In this document: one piece after another, positions 7,373 to 15,995 of the stretch | Numbering within the stretch: position 1 is the stretch's first letter | Layout: each line of letters starts with the position of its first letter | NCBI GenBank assembly: GCA_020437395.1 | Contig: JAGQWJ010000016.1 | Location: forward strand, 1-57,804 | Length of the DNA stretch: 57,804 bases | Direction of reading: 5' to 3' | Source: Ignavibacteriota bacterium | Lineage (GTDB): Bacteria; Bacteroidota; Ignavibacteria; Kapaibacteriales; UBA2268 | Notes under the pieces: model-generated | What the model was told of the DNA's origin: nothing | Database searches by the model: none | What the model saw: the letters and a program-made list of their open reading frames with translations, nothing else | Program-made: the position numbers and the translations under genes

Positions 7373-8635
7373 ATGATGAAAAAAACACTACTCCTATTTA
7401 TAATCGCTGTTCTCGCTTTCTCAACCACTAAGGCAGAGAAGATACTAATACCAATGGATTTGGCTCAGACCAATCATCTGAAGGCTTATGGCATCGCTTT
7501 CTGGGTTATCAAAGACAACAAAACCGTGGATTGGCTGCTCAATTATCGTGACGGCGCATTTATGACAGACTATTCTGAGAAAATTGTCCTTGAGTGCCGA
7601 GTACGCGGGGTGACATTCGAGCAGATATCCGATGGCAATGCCGCTCAGATATACGCACAAGTGCAAGCCGACAATGTGAACGAAGACGTAGTGAAACTAG
7701 AGAAAGCTCCGACTATTGCAGTATATGTACCCAAAGGTACTCAGCCCTGGGACGACGCTGTACGTATGGCGTTGGAATACGCCGAAGTAGATTATGATAT
7801 GGTGTGGGACGAAGATGTTATAAATGGTAAGCTCAAAGATTACGATTGGCTTCACCTCCACCACGAAGATTTTACGGGGCAGTACGGTAAATTTTGGGCA
7901 AACTATCGTAATGCTCCATGGTACATACAGCAAGTTGCCTTGAACGAGAATATGGCTAAAAAGTTGGGATTTGCTAAAGTATCACAGATGAAATTGGAAG
8001 TAGCGAAAACGATAAAAGAATATGTGGCAAATGGCGGTTTCCTCTTTGCTATGTGCTCGGCTACTGACTCTTACGATATAGCATTAGCTGCGGAAGGTGT
8101 GGATATAGTCGCATCTATGTTTGACGGCGACCCAGCTGATATGGGAGCTCAAGATAAATTAGATTTTGATAAGACTTTCGCTTTCGAGAATTTCAGATTA
8201 ACTATGGATCCATCGGAGTATGAGTTCTCTGATATAGACGTTGGGGCTACTAGTTTGAATAATCCAGAATCGGATTATTTTACTCTTTTCGAATTTTCTG
8301 CTAAATATGACCCAGTTCCAACCATGCTCACTCAGTGCCATACGGGTATTGTGAGAGGATTTTTGGGACAAACAACAGCATTTGCCAAAGAAAAAATAAA
8401 AAAATCAGTAACTATACTAGCTGAAAGAGAAGGAACGAATGAAGTTCGCTATATACATAGCAACTATGGGCGTGGCACTTTCACTTGGTACGGAGGGCAC
8501 GACCCCGAAGATTACAGACACGGTATAGGCGATCCACCGACAGATTTGGATTTGCATAAAAATTCTCCTGGATATAGATTAATATTAAATAATATTCTTT
8601 TTCCGGCTGCAAAAAAGAAAAAGCAAAAAACTTAA
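7373..8635 (+). CDS. Secreted amidotransferase-like protein, often labelled asparagine synthetase B
   Basis: A 420-residue exported protein with signal peptide (MMKKTLLLFIIAVLAFSTTKA). The sequence after cleavage, KILIPMDLAQTNHLKAYG, belongs to a Bacteroidota/Ignavibacteria family commonly annotated asparagine synthetase B. There is no N-terminal Cys nucleophile or ATP-pyrophosphatase loop, so that name looks wrong. The middle part (TIAVYVPKGTQPWDDAVRMAL; VANGGFLFAMCSATDSYD) resembles a class I glutamine amidotransferase or ThuA-like alpha/beta fold, with a Cys in the nucleophile-elbow position. The tandem ATG at 7373/7376 leaves the start ambiguous by one codon. It stands alone, with no neighbour on the same strand within 70 nt. 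Confidence 0.7.
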   Translation: MMKKTLLLFIIAVLAFSTTKAEKILIPMDLAQTNHLKAYGIAFWVIKDNKTVDWLLNYRDGAFMTDYSEKIVLECRVRGVTFEQISDGNAAQIYAQVQADNVNEDVVKLEKAPTIAVYVPKGTQPWDDAVRMALEYAEVDYDMVWDEDVINGKLKDYDWLHLHHEDFTGQYGKFWANYRNAPWYIQQVALNENMAKKLGFAKVSQMKLEVAKTIKEYVANGGFLFAMCSATDSYDIALAAEGVDIVASMFDGDPADMGAQDKLDFDKTFAFENFRLTMDPSEYEFSDIDVGATSLNNPESDYFTLFEFSAKYDPVPTMLTQCHTGIVRGFLGQTTAFAKEKIKKSVTILAEREGTNEVRYIHSNYGRGTFTWYGGHDPEDYRHGIGDPPTDLDLHKNSPGYRLILNNILFPAAKKKKQKT

Positions 8636-8707
8636 TTTTTTCTTAGAACTAAAGTTTGAGTACTTTTGTATATTCTCAAAATGTAATTAATCCTTAATTT
8701 TGCTTTT

Positions 8708-9529
8708 ATGAAGCTTATAATATCAATTTTTATTTTAATCTTTACTCAAACTGCTTTCTCGACAAGCATTAGTGTAAACGATACGACTGCTCAGAAAGGG
8801 CAGAGATTAGAAATTCCTGTCTATTGTGATATAACTGAATCCTTTGTTTACCTTGATACTAATAATGTCTTCGTATTAGAATTTGATTTTAATGCGTTGA
8901 TGCTAGATTTCAAGGGGGTGGTGATAAAAGAAGGAGCTATTATTGTAGATAGTGAAATAAAAAGTACTACATCTCTCAATAATGATAATTTCAGAGAGTC
9001 CAAGTTTACTGTAGAATTCACACAGGAAATCGACAATGCTAATGGAATATTATTCTTCTTAGAATTTGAAGTATTAGCGGGTCCAGATACTCTCGCTAAT
9101 GTTACACCATCATTGTTCAAATTGAGAGATTATATAATTAAGTCAGATTTTGCAGAGGGCAATATTAGTATTCCTGAACCTGTAACTGAAACTGATAAGT
9201 CTTTTATTGGTAATTTTTATCCTAACCCTTTCCATAGAGAAGCCAAAGCAGAGATTCGTTTCACATTGCCAACGAGAATTAAAATCTCAACTTACAATCT
9301 TTATGGTGCGGATCAACTCTATGAGTTTTGTAACTCAGATTGTATTCAAAAGCATTTCAGATTGACAGATGAAAATGGAGTGGAATATAATGGTGATGAG
9401 TTGCTGATGGACGGATACTATACTCTTGAAATAAAAAACGAATTTAGTACTTTGGCCGCTGGTATCTATTTGCTTGTAATTGAGACCGATTATAAAGTTT
9501 TATCACAAAGGTTCGTGGTGATAAAATGA
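8708..9529 (+). CDS. Secreted cohesin-like protein, T9SS sorted
   Basis: A 273-residue exported protein (MKLIISIFILIFTQTAFS signal). Residues 20-150 resemble a cohesin or carbohydrate-binding beta-sandwich (ISVNDTTAQKGQRLEIPVY, then VFVLEFDFNALMLDFKG), a fold common in Bacteroidota surface proteins. The C-terminal 100 residues (NFYPNPF, ISTYNLYG, GIYLLVIE, QRFVVIK) form a T9SS type A sorting domain. It starts the three-gene operon: its TGA overlaps the next ATG (ATGA at 9526). Confidence 0.78.
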   Translation: MKLIISIFILIFTQTAFSTSISVNDTTAQKGQRLEIPVYCDITESFVYLDTNNVFVLEFDFNALMLDFKGVVIKEGAIIVDSEIKSTTSLNNDNFRESKFTVEFTQEIDNANGILFFLEFEVLAGPDTLANVTPSLFKLRDYIIKSDFAEGNISIPEPVTETDKSFIGNFYPNPFHREAKAEIRFTLPTRIKISTYNLYGADQLYEFCNSDCIQKHFRLTDENGVEYNGDELLMDGYYTLEIKNEFSTLAAGIYLLVIETDYKVLSQRFVVIK

Positions 9530-11889
9530 TAAGAGTATTGACATTTCTAATTCTATTAACTAGCATTTTCTTCAATGCTAATTCCCAAGTTGATAAGAAT
9601 AAAATATTGTTAGAGAAAAGCCCAGAAGGAAAAGAGTTTTGGCTATGTTTTATGAGAAATCATAATGATGCAGATCTGAATAATCCGAATGCAACTCAAT
9701 TGGATTTGAAGCTATTTTTAACTTCCGATAAAGATGCTAGCGTAACAATTGAGATAAAAAGTATTCGATTCAAGGAACAGGTGTTCGTAAAAGGGGGCAC
9801 TGTAAAAGCAATTCAGATATCTCCATTGGCTCAAGTGACGAGTTCAGAGATAATCGAGAGCGGTAGAGCTTTGCATGTTACTTCCGATGTACCCATTTCA
9901 GTCTATGGGCTTAATAGAAGAAAATTGACAACAGATACTTTTATGGGGCTGCCAGTCAACGTATTAGGAACTTCTTATAGAGTAATGTGTTATGATGTGT
10001 CAATAAAGTTGATGGCAGAAATGGCTGTAGTTGCAACAGAAGACAGCACATTGGTAACTATTACGCCAACAGTTGACACTGACGGTGGGCATAAGCGAGG
10101 GAGACCTTTTTCTGTTACACTTAATAAAGGTGACGTTTATCAAGTAGCAGCGGCTAACACTGTCCCTTGTATAGATAATTGTGATTTGACAGGTAGTTTG
10201 ATTGAATCCAACAAGAAAATTGCAGTTTTTAGTGGGCATCAATGTGCTTATGTTCCGACTGATGTAATTGCGTGTAACCACTTAGTAGAACAAGTTCCTC
10301 CATTGCACTCTTGGGGTAAGCATTTCTATATAGGTGCATTCAAAAAACGTAGTTTTTACAACTATCGTGTTTTAGCAAATAAAGATGGCACAAGAGTGTT
10401 CGAAGATTCGAAACTAATTGGCACATTGAATGCTGGTCAGCATTTAGAAAGAGAGACGGACAAATCAGTACAAGTAACAGCTTCTAACCCTGTTTTAGTT
10501 GCACAGTTCTCGCAAGGTTTTGATAATGGCGATAGAATAGGTGACCCTATGATGTGTCTTATAAGTCCAACACAACAATTTTTGAAAAAATATAGGTTTG
10601 CAACACCCGTTGATGGATTTTGGGAACACTTTGTGAATGTTGTTGCACCCACAAAAGCGTTAAACTCAATTAGATTGAACGGGATAAAAGTTGATGTAAG
10701 TAAATTTAAAAAGTTAGGGGATTCGAGGTATTCATTTGCACAAATAAGTGTTAATTACGGTACTCACGTTATTGAGTGTAGCGAACCTTTTGGAATGACT
10801 TCTTATGGCTTTGGCTACGGTGATGATAGATATGATGCTTACGGCTCTCTCGGAGGCCAGTCATTCTCCGAATACGTAGAGACGCCCGATAAAGAAAAAC
10901 CATTTATTGATTATACGAGCGACAAAGAGGGGTTCAAATTATTAATCAGAGATGACAGAAATAATGACAGAGGGATAGCCAAAGTAAATTTATTTCAGAA
11001 CACAGGATTCGATTATACTGTCTCTAAGTTTGAAGCAGGAACTCCGTTGGTGATTGTTAATTTTGGAAATGAGAACTACAACAAGGATTTATCTGTAAAA
11101 ATTGAAGCAACGGATTTGGCGGGTAATATCGCTGAATACACGCTATGCTATACTTTTAACCAAATTTCGAACCGATACCAATATACACTTCAAGAAGGTT
11201 TGCAAGCTAGCTGCGGTGAATCCGACCCTTGGGAATATGGTGTTTCTATAGGATATAACTACATAAACCACTTTGCAGATTTCAGTAATACTGGAGGTTT
11301 GAAAAGTAAGGGGACTTTCTCAGACATAGTTTCAAGTTCATTTGAATTTGGTTTGCTTGCTACTTATAGAATTGATGAGAAAGTAAATCTTATGGGAAGA
11401 TTAAATTTCATGAAATATTCCGGTACTTTACAATCTCCTGATTCGACAACTAGTTTTGTAAGAAAACCTCTAACAGGACTTAGCCCATTCAGAGAGTCCG
11501 TTAATTTTGAATTAGAAGGATTGTTTACAAATGTAATATTAGGTATCGAATATTTAATAACGAATAATATATACGTCACAGGTGGTTTGCAATTTGATAT
11601 TCCATTTAGCAAAAGCGTCAAAGCTGAGAAAGAAATAATAATTCCTCAAGACTACAATTACGACAATGGAACCAATAAAACAAGCATAGGGCTAAGTTCA
11701 CTCGGATCATTAAATACTGTTGGAATATCAGCAAACCTAGGTCTTGGATTCCGAATTAATGCTTACAACAACATTAATGCTTTTTTAGAAGCTGGCTATG
11801 CGAAAAGATTAACAAATATGGTTGACGATGCCAACTGGACAGTTTCAGTTGTTGGTATAAGATCAGGAATTAGATTCCCCTTAAAATGA
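9526..11889 (+). CDS. IgGFc-binding-like head fused to outer-membrane beta-barrel
   Basis: A 787-residue exported protein. Residues 25-440 form an IgGFc-binding-protein N-terminal-type domain (GKEFWLCFM; LHVTSDVPISVYG; HSWGKHFYIGAF; TSYGFGYG), paralogous to the head of the 1530-residue protein at 17680. Residues 440-540 are an Ig-like linker (ATDLAGNIAEYTLCYTF). From about 550 the sequence is alternating aromatic/polar strands (WEYGVSIGYNY; FEFGLLATYRI; ILGIEYLITNNIYVTGG; GIRSGIRFPLK), as in an OmpA-like or porin-type beta-barrel. The barrel would anchor the head in the outer membrane without T9SS sorting. The start ATG overlaps the upstream stop and its stop overlaps the CcmB start, so the three genes are translationally coupled. 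Confidence 0.78.
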   Translation: MIRVLTFLILLTSIFFNANSQVDKNKILLEKSPEGKEFWLCFMRNHNDADLNNPNATQLDLKLFLTSDKDASVTIEIKSIRFKEQVFVKGGTVKAIQISPLAQVTSSEIIESGRALHVTSDVPISVYGLNRRKLTTDTFMGLPVNVLGTSYRVMCYDVSIKLMAEMAVVATEDSTLVTITPTVDTDGGHKRGRPFSVTLNKGDVYQVAAANTVPCIDNCDLTGSLIESNKKIAVFSGHQCAYVPTDVIACNHLVEQVPPLHSWGKHFYIGAFKKRSFYNYRVLANKDGTRVFEDSKLIGTLNAGQHLERETDKSVQVTASNPVLVAQFSQGFDNGDRIGDPMMCLISPTQQFLKKYRFATPVDGFWEHFVNVVAPTKALNSIRLNGIKVDVSKFKKLGDSRYSFAQISVNYGTHVIECSEPFGMTSYGFGYGDDRYDAYGSLGGQSFSEYVETPDKEKPFIDYTSDKEGFKLLIRDDRNNDRGIAKVNLFQNTGFDYTVSKFEAGTPLVIVNFGNENYNKDLSVKIEATDLAGNIAEYTLCYTFNQISNRYQYTLQEGLQASCGESDPWEYGVSIGYNYINHFADFSNTGGLKSKGTFSDIVSSSFEFGLLATYRIDEKVNLMGRLNFMKYSGTLQSPDSTTSFVRKPLTGLSPFRESVNFELEGLFTNVILGIEYLITNNIYVTGGLQFDIPFSKSVKAEKEIIIPQDYNYDNGTNKTSIGLSSLGSLNTVGISANLGLGFRINAYNNINAFLEAGYAKRLTNMVDDANWTVSVVGIRSGIRFPLK

Positions 11890-12557
11890 ACATATTCAAA
11901 AGAATATACGGTGTGCTGTATAAGGAATTCTTGACAGAATTTAAGAATTTCTCATCTGCTTCATCAGTATTCTTATTCGTACTTACTTCTGTGATTATAG
12001 TTAGCTATTCTGTATCTTCGAACAAGCTGTCAGATGAAATATTTGCTGGCATTACTTGGATACTGATTTTCTTCACTTCTATGATTGGTCAGTCTAGGGT
12101 TTTCGTGACGGAAGAGGAACGAGGTACTTGGTTTTTTCTAAAAATTAATTCAGATTCAACAAGTATTTATTTTGGTAAACTAATCTACAATATAATATTT
12201 GGGATTGTTGCAAACTTACTTACTGTTGCTTTATTGCTCATTTTCAACTCTACTTTTATTATTTCCGAAATAGGGATGTATTGGCTTAGTGTGCTTACGG
12301 GTAGTGTTGGAATTTCATCTGCTTCTACTATAATTTCGGCGTTAATTGCTAAAGCATCTTCCAAAGGTGCACTTTTCCCAGTACTAGCATTTCCACTTAT
12401 ACTACCAATTATTTTGCTTTCAATTGATGCTACAATTCTAAGCATAGTAGGAGCTTCACCAGAAAGGATACAATCTGATTTGGGAGTTACTATAGCTTAT
12501 GCCGGAGCTGTCGTAACAGCTTCATATTTACTTTTCGACTTTATTTATAAAGATTAG
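11886..12557 (+). CDS. ccmB: CcmB-like ABC exporter permease
   Basis: A 223-residue polytopic membrane protein with about six helices. The length, the N-terminal YGVLYKEFLTEFKN, FVTEEERGTWFFLKI after helix 2, GKLIYN before helix 3, and FPLILPIILLSI match the CcmB family. CcmB is the membrane partner of the CcmA ATPase in cytochrome c maturation (system I), releasing haem-loaded CcmE. Its ATG overlaps the IgGFc/barrel gene stop (ATGA). No ccmA, ccmC or ccmE lies next to it; a CcmA-like ATPase is found at 43213. The cargo could be haem or something else, since context ties it to surface proteins. Confidence 0.75.
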   Translation: MNIFKRIYGVLYKEFLTEFKNFSSASSVFLFVLTSVIIVSYSVSSNKLSDEIFAGITWILIFFTSMIGQSRVFVTEEERGTWFFLKINSDSTSIYFGKLIYNIIFGIVANLLTVALLLIFNSTFIISEIGMYWLSVLTGSVGISSASTIISALIAKASSKGALFPVLAFPLILPIILLSIDATILSIVGASPERIQSDLGVTIAYAGAVVTASYLLFDFIYKD

Positions 12558-12568
12558 AATTAGATAGA

Positions 12569-14101
12569 TTAAGCGTTTTCTAATTTTTCTACTTTCTCAT
12601 TTTTAACTTTTCTATTCACTGGAATCGAAAACGCGAAAGTAGAACCTTCTCCTTTTTTACTCTTAACCCATACATAACCATCGTGTGCTTCAATCATTTT
12701 CTTTACTATCCATAGCCCAAGACCAGTTGCCGATTCTCCAGCGGTCGGTTTGCTACTTAGGGTTGCACCTTTTTGGAATGTACTTTTAATATCTTCTTCC
12801 GAAAGTCCTTGACCAGTGTCGCTTACACTAAAGACTATGTGATTCTTATCTTTATCGAAGCTAGTTTCTACTAATACGGAGCCATTTCTTTCAGTATATT
12901 TTATTGCATTTGAGATTAGATTATCCATAACCTCATCTATTCTAAGTACATCTAATGTAATCTCAGGTAGATTGTTATCAAACATACATTCATACGTTAA
13001 TTTCTTATTCTTTGCATTATACGAGTTTCGAGTGAATACATCTTGGGCAATATCGTTTATATCCACTTTGTCATAGTGGAGCTTCAGCCCAGTTCCCTCT
13101 AAAGCCATAATCTTGCTAATCTCAGAAGAAAGCATAAGTATCCTGCTCGAACTAGCAGCTATATCTTTCATAATATCTTCGAAGTCAGAAGCTGTACTAT
13201 CATAATTTGTCAATAAATCAACTAATCCTTTGATAACTGAGGCTGGATTCTTAATATCATGAACTATTACAGAGAATAATTCTTCTTTTTGTTTTTGCAA
13301 TTCCTCCAATTCCTGCTTTGACTTGTCGGTTTTGTTAAGGTTTTCTTGCAGTTCCTTGTTTTGCAAAACTAAATTTCTACTTTGTTCTTGCATTTTGTCG
13401 ATCTGTAGTCTGAGTGAAGCAATTTCTTCTTTCAGTTCAGCATTTTCTACCGACAAATTATTTTGGTTTGAGCTTCCCACCTTAACCTCTCTTTGTTTAG
13501 TGTCAATCGACTTTTTCTTCGGCCTATTTTTGAAGAAAATGATCGCAAATAATAATATAATGGTTAAAAATATAATTAGAGCTATATCAGAAATTATAGA
13601 AATAACTCCATTTTCAGATTCTAATTCTTTTAGTTTCTTTTTTAGCTCTGCAATCTGTAATTCCAAATTGTTGGATTTTACTAGCACAGAGTGCAAATTG
13701 TTATCTACCCTAAACTCCAAACTTTCTTCTTTAGTGCTCCATTCTCCACTGCTATCAAAAGCACTTATAATGAACTTATAATTAGCTTGGGGCAAATTTG
13801 CATAGCGTACTTCCATACCGTTTATTACGTTTATAGAAGTATCATTCCCCATAACTAACATAACTCTATAAAGAACTGGCTCTTTGTCTAAAACAGGATT
13901 TACTGAGTATTCAAATAATATGGAGTCAGTATTTGAAATAACTATTTCATCTGCAAAATAAGTATCGGCAATTTCTCCATTTACTTGAATATTATCAATA
14001 CTTATTATGTGTTCTTCTGACTTTAAATTATTTATATCAGTCAGCAATAAAGAAAACACAAGTAAAGTAAAATGAAAATACTTATTCAAACTTATATGCA
14101 T
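12569..14101 (-). CDS. Membrane sensor histidine kinase
   Basis: A 510-residue kinase. I start it at ATG 14101, giving a signal/anchor (MHISLNKYFHFTLLVFSLLL); an in-frame ATG at 14149 would add 16 residues overlapping the upstream gene. The extracytoplasmic part (about 30-150) resembles a Y_Y_Y-type beta-sandwich (YFADEIVIS, ANYKFIISAFDSSG). A membrane helix follows (ISDIALIIFLTIILLFAIIF), then a coiled coil (about 220-280) and HisKA with phospho-acceptor His in SVIVHDIKNPASVI. The HATPase domain has N box NLISNAIKYT, G1 DTGQGLS and G2 GLGLWIVKKM. It overlaps the phosphatase gene by 20 nt. No response regulator is adjacent; the nearest is at 56660. Confidence 0.9.
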   Translation of the reverse strand: MHISLNKYFHFTLLVFSLLLTDINNLKSEEHIISIDNIQVNGEIADTYFADEIVISNTDSILFEYSVNPVLDKEPVLYRVMLVMGNDTSINVINGMEVRYANLPQANYKFIISAFDSSGEWSTKEESLEFRVDNNLHSVLVKSNNLELQIAELKKKLKELESENGVISIISDIALIIFLTIILLFAIIFFKNRPKKKSIDTKQREVKVGSSNQNNLSVENAELKEEIASLRLQIDKMQEQSRNLVLQNKELQENLNKTDKSKQELEELQKQKEELFSVIVHDIKNPASVIKGLVDLLTNYDSTASDFEDIMKDIAASSSRILMLSSEISKIMALEGTGLKLHYDKVDINDIAQDVFTRNSYNAKNKKLTYECMFDNNLPEITLDVLRIDEVMDNLISNAIKYTERNGSVLVETSFDKDKNHIVFSVSDTGQGLSEEDIKSTFQKGATLSSKPTAGESATGLGLWIVKKMIEAHDGYVWVKSKKGEGSTFAFSIPVNRKVKNEKVEKLENA

Positions 14102-14801
14102 TATTTGAGTCAACAGTAGCTCGATTCCTTTTTTTAAAGTTGTTGTCATTAATCTTTTTTTCCAATATCCTTTTTACATCAAAAAAGGATTTAAAATTAT
14201 AATGTGGTAAACTATTCTCATTGCAATAAGCCGCTAAATATTTTTTAGCAAAGATTAAATCACAATGCGAAGCCCCGCAAAAATCGGAGTATCCGTCACC
14301 AATATAAATTTTCAAAGTATTCTCGTCACTCTTATTCAAAACGAAATTTCGTTTACAATTGGCCGAATAGCATTTGCATGACTCGGAAGCATTAGTAAAC
14401 TCTGGTTCTAAGTGAGTTTTTGTATCTAGTAATTTGTTGCTGCATACGGGTAATTTTATACCGTTCATAGCTAAGATTTCGTTAATGTAAACATCAAAAC
14501 CATCGCTAACTACGAATAGTTGTAAATTGTTCTTCTTACAAAATTCAACAAAATTTTTGAAATAAGGATCAATCTCGAAATTTCTAGATTGTTTTTTTAT
14601 TATTTCAATACTAGTACTCTTCGGCAATTGACTACAAAGCTTATGCCAATATTCATAAATGGTTAATTTTTCTTCTATAAATAACTTATTTAATACTTCA
14701 AAATTTTCAACTTCTTTAAATAACTCATTTCCAACATCTTGCAGAGTTATTGTGCCGTCGAAGTCACAAAATACTTTTATATCATCGAATATTATTGACA
14801 T
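14082..14801 (-). CDS. MtnX-like HAD-family phosphatase
   Basis: A 239-residue cytoplasmic HAD-IB phosphatase. Motif I is VFCDFDGTITLQD (nucleophile Asp and general acid Asp), motif II is VVSDGFD, and motif IV is YIGDGYSDFCGA. This arrangement and length match MtnX-type 2-hydroxy-3-keto-5-methylthiopentenyl-1-phosphate phosphatases of methionine salvage. No other salvage gene is nearby, so the substrate is uncertain; a phosphoserine phosphatase-like activity is possible. It is the first gene of a pair with the histidine kinase, which overlaps it by 20 nt. It is divergent from cdsA across only 36 nt. Confidence 0.8.
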   Translation of the reverse strand: MSIIFDDIKVFCDFDGTITLQDVGNELFKEVENFEVLNKLFIEEKLTIYEYWHKLCSQLPKSTSIEIIKKQSRNFEIDPYFKNFVEFCKKNNLQLFVVSDGFDVYINEILAMNGIKLPVCSNKLLDTKTHLEPEFTNASESCKCYSANCKRNFVLNKSDENTLKIYIGDGYSDFCGASHCDLIFAKKYLAAYCNENSLPHYNFKSFFDVKRILEKKINDNNFKKRNRATVDSNNAYKFE

Positions 14802-14837
14802 TTTTTCTTATATTTTCATTTTAATTTCTGGTAAAAT

Positions 14838-15674
14838 ATGAAAGAGTTGGGAAAAAGAATACTTACTGCTGCAATTGGAATACCTCTAGCTATCTTTTTA
14901 TTTCTAAAAGGTGGTATTTTCTTTGCCACGGGGGTATTAATTATAATTGCATTCGGGCTCCATGAGTTCTATTCAATGTCCGAAAATAAAGGTTTCCACC
15001 CAATGAAATGGCCGTCAATTATAATTAGTCTATTATTTGGAGTTCTTTTCTATCTTACTCTTACTAATATTGTTGATTTTAAGTTTATTTATACTTTTCT
15101 CACTCCAACTATTATAGGTACTTTTCTATTTACTTATGCGCTTTATAAGGAAGGTATCTCAGCAATAACCGATATTTCTATTAGTATTGGCGGAATTATG
15201 TACATTGCTTTTCCTCTTTTTTGTTTAGTTGCAATTCGTGAATTCAATTATATTAGCAGTTCTGAAGTTGAATGGGGATATTTTATATTAACTCTTTTTA
15301 TAGCAATTTGGTTGTGCGATAGTGCTGCTTACTTTATTGGAAGGGTAATAGGAAAGCATAAGTTGTTCCCCCGTCACAGCCCCAAAAAGTCGTGGGAAGG
15401 TGCAATTGCCGGTTTTGTGTTTGGCTCTGCTGGCTTTGTTGGCTTAACAGCTTGGTTGAACCCCAGCTTTGCTTTGTCTGAGAGCATATTACTAGGAGCA
15501 GTTATTTCTTCTTTTTGTCAAATAGGGGACTTGATTGAATCTCATTTTAAACGAGATGCTGCAGTTAAAGATAGTTCAAACTTTTTCCCTGGTCATGGTG
15601 GTTTTTTGGATAGATTCGATGGAATAATCTATATTTCACCAATTGTTTTATTTATTTTATTAGTGCTAAACTAA
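14838..15674 (+). CDS. cdsA: Phosphatidate cytidylyltransferase
   Basis: A 278-residue multi-pass inner-membrane enzyme that makes CDP-diacylglycerol from phosphatidate and CTP, the branch point of phospholipid synthesis. The family signature is complete in the C-terminal third: CDSAAYFIGR, SPKKSWEGAIAG, then GDLIESHFKR, KDSSNFFPGHGG and LDRFDGI. About eight membrane helices are visible. The start ATG 14838 fits the N-terminal KELGKRILTAAIGIPLA. It is followed by the small membrane protein and the Ppx gene, all on the same strand. Confidence 0.95.
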   Translation: MKELGKRILTAAIGIPLAIFLFLKGGIFFATGVLIIIAFGLHEFYSMSENKGFHPMKWPSIIISLLFGVLFYLTLTNIVDFKFIYTFLTPTIIGTFLFTYALYKEGISAITDISISIGGIMYIAFPLFCLVAIREFNYISSSEVEWGYFILTLFIAIWLCDSAAYFIGRVIGKHKLFPRHSPKKSWEGAIAGFVFGSAGFVGLTAWLNPSFALSESILLGAVISSFCQIGDLIESHFKRDAAVKDSSNFFPGHGGFLDRFDGIIYISPIVLFILLVLN

Positions 15675-15759
15675 CAAGTTAATTGAATACGTTAGTTATG
15701 ATAAAAAAAAGAGTTCAAAGAAAAAAAAGGATATGGATAAGTTAGGTTAAGTAAAGTAT

Positions 15760-15993
15760 ATGGGAAAATTAATAATATTTCTTTTAATAATTTTAGGTAT
15801 TATGGTAGTCTTTTTCAAGGGTGCTACGAAATTAATACTTGCATTAACAGGTTTAAGAAAAATAAACAGAAACCCCCAAACAAATAGTGATAATAATAAC
15901 AGAAGATATTCGGAGAATGAAGATGTTATTTACGAAAAAGGTGAAACTAAAGTATTCAAAGGAAAAGCTGGTAATAAACAAAAAGAGCAATAA
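15760..15993 (+). CDS. Small single-pass membrane protein, DUF4834-like
   Basis: A 77-residue protein with one N-terminal helix (IIFLLIILGIMVVFF) and a hydrophilic Asn/Glu/Lys-rich tail. The arrangement resembles the Bacteroidota DUF4834 family, whose function is unknown. It ends 2 nt before the Ppx/GppA start, so the two genes are almost certainly cotranscribed. Family assignment is tentative because the protein is short. Confidence 0.6.
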   Translation: MGKLIIFLLIILGIMVVFFKGATKLILALTGLRKINRNPQTNSDNNNRRYSENEDVIYEKGETKVFKGKAGNKQKEQ

Positions 15994-15995
15994 AT

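Noticed and set aside
8695..8702. TAATTTTG as a -7 box for the cohesin-like gene
   Set aside because: It ends only 5 nt before the ATG, leaving no room for a leader; chance match in AT-rich DNA.
13323..13781. 152-codon frame antisense to the histidine kinase
   Set aside because: Ser/Phe/Leu-rich composition is typical of an antisense shadow of the Lys/Glu-rich coiled coil of the kinase.
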